Part shown: in pieces, positions 13,107-13,804 of the stretch
Numbering within the stretch: the stretch's first letter is position 1
Layout: the number at the start of each line of letters is the position of its first letter
Source of the DNA: Candidatus Hydrogenedentota bacterium
Lineage (GTDB): Bacteria > Hydrogenedentota > Hydrogenedentia > Hydrogenedentales > SLHB01
Length of the DNA: 13,804 bases
Direction: 5' to 3'
NCBI GenBank assembly: GCA_003552765.1
Contig: PUOI01000611.1
Span: 1-13,804 of the forward strand
Translations under genes and position numbers: made by a program
The notes under the pieces: generated by a model
Database searches by the model: none
Seen by the model: only the letters and a program-made list of their open reading frames with translations
Told to the model about the DNA's origin: nothing

Positions 13107-13804
13107 ATGAAACTATTGGGGATATCGTCAAGAGGGATGGCGGCGCTGGCCGCACTAATGACAGCTGTCGCACTGGTGGGGTGTCCGCCGGAGCTTCAGG
13201 GGACGTTGACGGTCGAGATTCAGCCCCCCGAAGTAAGGGACGAGGCGCGGTGGATTGTCGATGGGGAAGAGTATGAGAGCGGGGAAGAAGCCGTGCTTCC
13301 CCCCGGGGAATACGACATTGAATTCACCGGTCCAGATGATTGGACTGCGCCTCCCCCACGGGAAGGCGTTTCGGTTTCGGAAAACGAGGTCACCCAGGAA
13401 TCGGTTGACTACACGGAGCCGGTTGCGGACGGTGACGCCAAGGTCAATGTCCTTCTGACATCAGGTCAGCACGAGAAGTTCGCCTCAGAGGTGGTCCGTA
13501 GTCTGGAGGTATCGGAAAAGCAAGGACCTGTCAACGTAGACGACATCGCAAGCCTGGTCGTGACCGTGACGGAGATCCGGTTCAACGGCCCCACCGACAA
13601 GGGGCAAAGCGACGAACAGGACGTCCCTGGTAGGCAGCAGCTCGTTTTTCGCGGTGCGCAAGACGTGGACATCATGCACCTCCGGGAAGTCTCGGAGCTG
13701 ATTTCCGTGGCCGAGGTACCCGTCGGCGAATACACCAAGATTCAGTTACACATTGAAAATCCACGGTTGTGGTTAGAACAAGATATGGAGGGCCTGGAAG
13801 AAGG
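13107..13804 (+). CDS. Lipoprotein with PEGA-like and DUF4382-like domains (partial, runs off the window)
   Basis: 232 residues visible, open to the window end. Signal peptide with a clear lipobox LVGC (23-26), so Cys26 would be lipidated and the protein anchored to a membrane. Residues about 33-80 (LTVEIQPPEVRDEARWIVDG, then SGEEAVLPPGEYDIEF and DDWTAPP) resemble PEGA-type beta domains that sit at cell-wall or surface proteins. Residues about 112-225 resemble DUF4382: KVNVLLTSG, LVVTVTEIRFNG, DVDIMHLREVSELISVAEVPVGEYTKIQLHIENP. The function of DUF4382 lipoproteins is not known. The start is ATG 13107, with GGAAAGGAAA at 13091-13100 and a good promoter upstream. Confidence 0.8.
   Translation, partial: MKLLGISSRGMAALAALMTAVALVGCPPELQGTLTVEIQPPEVRDEARWIVDGEEYESGEEAVLPPGEYDIEFTGPDDWTAPPPREGVSVSENEVTQESVDYTEPVADGDAKVNVLLTSGQHEKFASEVVRSLEVSEKQGPVNVDDIASLVVTVTEIRFNGPTDKGQSDEQDVPGRQQLVFRGAQDVDIMHLREVSELISVAEVPVGEYTKIQLHIENPRLWLEQDMEGLEE

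Overview
GC-rich (by eye around 60%) chromosomal window from a flagellated, probably diderm, uncultured-type bacterium. The accessory genes (a secreted DUF1080 protein, a tagatose/psicose-3-epimerase-type enzyme, zinc-ribbon/TPR proteins and a PEGA-like/DUF4382 lipoprotein) fit the PVC/Hydrogenedentota sort of genome, but no rRNA or marker gene is present, so this placement is inference. No mobile element, CRISPR array, tRNA or rRNA was seen.

Layout. (1) 1-410: probable tail of an upstream gene, a strong hairpin at 60-97, then non-coding DNA with an imperfect inverted repeat around an AT-rich core. (2) 411-905, minus strand: a CoA-binding-fold protein, divergent from the flagellar operon. (3) 1039-7716, plus strand: a compact, tightly coupled flagellar operon. 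A sigma70-like promoter with an inverted repeat over its -10 box is followed by fliM, fliN (FliY-like, with a decayed CheC-like domain), a FliA/SigD/WhiG sigma factor, a 103-aa unknown protein, a membrane-anchored coiled-coil protein resembling SwrB, a FliK-like hook-length protein, a stand-alone FlhB C-terminal domain (FlhX type) and a DinB-fold protein, closed by a rho-independent terminator. (4) 7744-8403, minus strand: secreted DUF1080 protein, convergent on that terminator. (5) 8726-11767, plus strand: two adjacent TPR proteins, one with two zinc ribbons and a membrane helix, the other secreted with what looks like a metal-site-dead zinc phospholipase C/S1-P1 nuclease-like N-terminus; a long hairpin terminator follows. 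(6) 11885-12733, minus strand: ketose 3-epimerase-type TIM-barrel enzyme with a large hairpin in its leader. (7) 12998-13804, plus strand: near-consensus promoter and a lipoprotein gene that runs off the window.

How the genes fit together. fliM and fliN build the C-ring switch, FliA would direct late flagellar transcription, and the FliK-like protein, FlhX and the SwrB-like protein would act on the flagellar type III export gate and hook length. Order and coupling recall the fliM-fliY...sigD-swrB end of the Firmicutes fla/che operon, here condensed. The most unusual points are the possible second, short FliN product from an in-frame start, the sigma factor followed by a SwrB-like gene in a probably non-Firmicute genome, the FlhB C-terminal paralogue without an autocleavage motif, and the secreted pseudo-metalloenzyme/TPR protein paired with a membrane zinc-ribbon/TPR protein.
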